A DNA stretch of 64,000 bases from Antrihabitans stalactiti (GTDB taxonomy: Bacteria; Actinomycetota; Actinomycetes; Mycobacteriales; Mycobacteriaceae). Location: assembly GCF_012932915.1 (NCBI RefSeq), contig NZ_VCQU01000002.1, forward strand, positions 186,001 through 250,000. Direction: 5' to 3'. Every line of letters starts with the position of its first letter. The first letter of the stretch is position 1. Shown here one piece after another: positions 62,458-64,000 of the stretch. The notes beneath the pieces are model-generated. The model searched no databases. It saw nothing but the letters and a program-made list of their open reading frames with translations, and was not told the origin of the DNA. The position numbers and the translations under genes are program-made.

Positions 62458-63822
62458 ATGAAAGCAACGCAAGCCCTCACGGCTGCCGGACTTGGGACGT
62501 TACTGACGCTGATCGCCTTCACAGCGCCTTTGGCCACCGTCAACAGCACGGCGGCCGGTCTGGGTGCCGACACGGCAGGCAAGACGTGGATCCTCAGTTC
62601 GATGAGCATCGGCCTCGGCGCAGTGTTGCTCTCGACGGGAACGATCTCCGACGATTACGGTCGCCGCCGGACCTTCCAGATCGGCCTGATCACTCTCGCT
62701 CTTGCGTCCGTCCTGTGTGCAATCGCTCCGAATGCGCTCGTCTTCGTTCTCGCTCGGGTGTTGCAAGGCGTTGGCGGCGCCGCCGTGGTCGCATCGAGCC
62801 TCGGCATCATCGCGCACGCATATCCAGCGGGTCCGGCACGCGCTGCGGCCAGCGGTGTGTGGGGTGCGAGCGTGGGAGCCGGTATCGCGGTCGGACCGCT
62901 GCTGTCGGCGGGTATGGACCGTGCCATGAGCTGGCGTGACGTGTACTGGTTTCTCTTCGTTGCAGCGGCCGTCCTTGCGGTGGCGGCGCAGTATCTGGTG
63001 GACGAATCGCGCACGGAGACAACGCGAAAGCTCGACATTCTTGGGACGGTATTGCTGGCCGTCGGTATGAGTGCCTTACTCGCCGCGCTGGTGGAAGGAC
63101 GTCAGGGCTGGGTGTCGGTCGAAGCGATCGGCCTCGCGATCGCCGCTGCGGCATTGCTGACTGCTTTTGCCGTCGTCGAATACCGAAGCGACTCGGCAAT
63201 GTTGGATCCGGCGCTGTTTCGGCGACCGGCGTTCGTCGGCGCGACGACGGCTGCACTGGCGACCGGTGGGGGAATCATCGCGTTGATGTCCTACATGCCC
63301 GGCTTTGTGGTCGTGGCGCTCGACATCTCCGCGTTGAACGCAGCATTCCTGCTGCTCCTGTGGTCGGGTGCAAGCGTCGGGACCGCGCTGCTGGCACGCC
63401 GAATTCCGCCGGCCGTTTCCGGTCAGGTGCAACTGTCGATCGGCCTGTTCGGCGTCGGTGTCGGCCAGTTGATGTTGTTCGGTATCAACGATTCGTCCAC
63501 GTGGACCCGGTTCGCCCCCGGATTGATCGTGGCGGGCATTGCCAGTGGCGTGCTCAACGCCGCGCTCGGTCGCGAAGCCGTGGCGAGTGTTCCCGCCGGG
63601 CGCGGCGGCATGGGAAGTGGAGCGAACAACACCGCCCGCTACGTCGGATCGGCAGTCGGCGTCACGGTGGTCGCGGTGATCGCCGCAAAATCAGGTGTCG
63701 ACGGGTGGAACGCCGCCGCACTGGTGACGGCGACGGTATCGATCCTCGGGGCAGCGGTTGTCTTGTTCTTGCAGCGCGCGCGGGCGACTCAGGATTTGGT
63801 CACTGTGGGACCCCGAGCGTGA
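62458..63822 (+). CDS. MFS transporter, DHA2-like drug efflux
   Basis: 454 aa with about 12-14 hydrophobic segments. Motif A-like loop GTISDDYGRRRTFQIG, motif C region GVWGASVGAGIAVGPLLSA, and several later helices. It resembles EmrB/QacA-type proton-driven exporters of small hydrophobic compounds. ATG 62458 after GGGACAGG. Likely regulated by the divergent HxlR protein, a typical exporter/regulator pair. Substrate unknown. Confidence 0.88.
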   Translation: MKATQALTAAGLGTLLTLIAFTAPLATVNSTAAGLGADTAGKTWILSSMSIGLGAVLLSTGTISDDYGRRRTFQIGLITLALASVLCAIAPNALVFVLARVLQGVGGAAVVASSLGIIAHAYPAGPARAAASGVWGASVGAGIAVGPLLSAGMDRAMSWRDVYWFLFVAAAVLAVAAQYLVDESRTETTRKLDILGTVLLAVGMSALLAALVEGRQGWVSVEAIGLAIAAAALLTAFAVVEYRSDSAMLDPALFRRPAFVGATTAALATGGGIIALMSYMPGFVVVALDISALNAAFLLLLWSGASVGTALLARRIPPAVSGQVQLSIGLFGVGVGQLMLFGINDSSTWTRFAPGLIVAGIASGVLNAALGREAVASVPAGRGGMGSGANNTARYVGSAVGVTVVAVIAAKSGVDGWNAAALVTATVSILGAAVVLFLQRARATQDLVTVGPRA

Positions 63823-64000
63823 AGGTCATCGAGTCGACGACCGCGCCGAGGTGCCGGCCTTTGCGCAACCACGTCGGCAGCGGACCGTCCGACTCGACTT
63901 CGACGGCGATCAACGCGGGACGCAGCTTTCCCTTGGCGGACAGCACCGAAGTGGCGATGCTGCCGTCGGCGAACTGCTGAACGGTCTTCAGTCGGGTTGC
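63800..64000 (-). CDS. Partial hypothetical protein (3' end of a gene)
   Basis: Open frame entering from the right edge and stopping at 63800 (TGA), coding the last 66 residues, ending LRKGRHLGAVVDSMTFTLGVPQ. Codon use looks normal, and it overlaps the transporter gene end by 23 bp. Family not recognised from this fragment. Confidence 0.5.
   Translation of the reverse strand, partial: ATRLKTVQQFADGSIATSVLSAKGKLRPALIAVEVESDGPLPTWLRKGRHLGAVVDSMTFTLGVPQ

Overview
The window is about 64 kb of high-GC DNA from a mycolic-acid-containing actinomycete (Mycobacteriales; a Nocardiaceae-type organism such as Rhodococcus or Nocardia is my best guess, genus not proven). The main reason is a FAS-II mycolate locus (mabR-fabD-acpM-kasA-accD6) next to aceE, a DUF3052 gene and ahpE, the same order as the Rv2238c-Rv2247 region of Mycobacterium tuberculosis but without kasB. 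Two antigen-85-like mycolyltransferase genes, many TetR regulators, short intergenic gaps and frequent ATGA/GTGA overlaps agree with this.

Layout. 0.2-10.5 kb: two paralogous convergent TetR genes, a CsbD protein, two crotonase-fold enzymes, an aldo/keto reductase, a PYROXD2-like FAD oxidoreductase, a membrane gene with an internal amber codon, a Baeyer-Villiger-type monooxygenase and a lipoprotein with a beta-lactamase fold but altered catalytic motifs. 10.7-17.4 kb: a tight operon of a one-module NRPS (C-A-T-C), an antigen-85-like acyltransferase and a GT1 glycosyltransferase. 17.4-22.7 kb, convergent to it: a coupled carotenoid operon crtE-crtB-crtYc-crtYd-crtU plus a Rieske/DUF5914 gene, without crtI. 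22.9 kb: a second antigen-85-like gene, divergent from crtE. 23.9-32 kb: assorted metabolic genes, including an FKBP/SRPBCC/DUF1275 operon with a broken SRPBCC gene, and a lactate-monooxygenase-like/TetR/serine-hydrolase operon with a likely operator. 32-40 kb: a TetR-controlled operon with two Baeyer-Villiger monooxygenases (the first frameshifted), a CMD-domain protein, a membrane protein, an HSL-type esterase and two unknown genes. 40-48.7 kb: a GNAT-AAA+ fusion, pabAB, a phosphotransferase, DinB, a serine hydrolase, DUF3145 and a very acidic protein. 48.7-58.9 kb: the conserved mycolate/aceE/ahpE block. 58.9-61.8 kb: tRNA-Val and a 2.88-kb insertion bounded by a perfect 43-bp duplication of the tRNA 3' half. 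61.8-64 kb: a divergent HxlR/MFS pair and a partial gene.

How the parts may work together. The FAS-II locus elongates meromycolate chains under MabR, whose operator I can read upstream of fabD. Antigen-85-like enzymes transfer mycolates to hydroxyl groups, and two such genes flank a carotenoid operon and adjoin a glycosyltransferase and an NRPS. This suggests an envelope-associated glycosylated and/or mycolated product, either a carotenoid glycoside mycolate or a mycolated amino-acid conjugate. That link is inference from gene order.

Three genes carry single-base lesions (5983 amber; about 28210 frameshift; about 33895 frameshift). They may be true pseudogenes or assembly errors.
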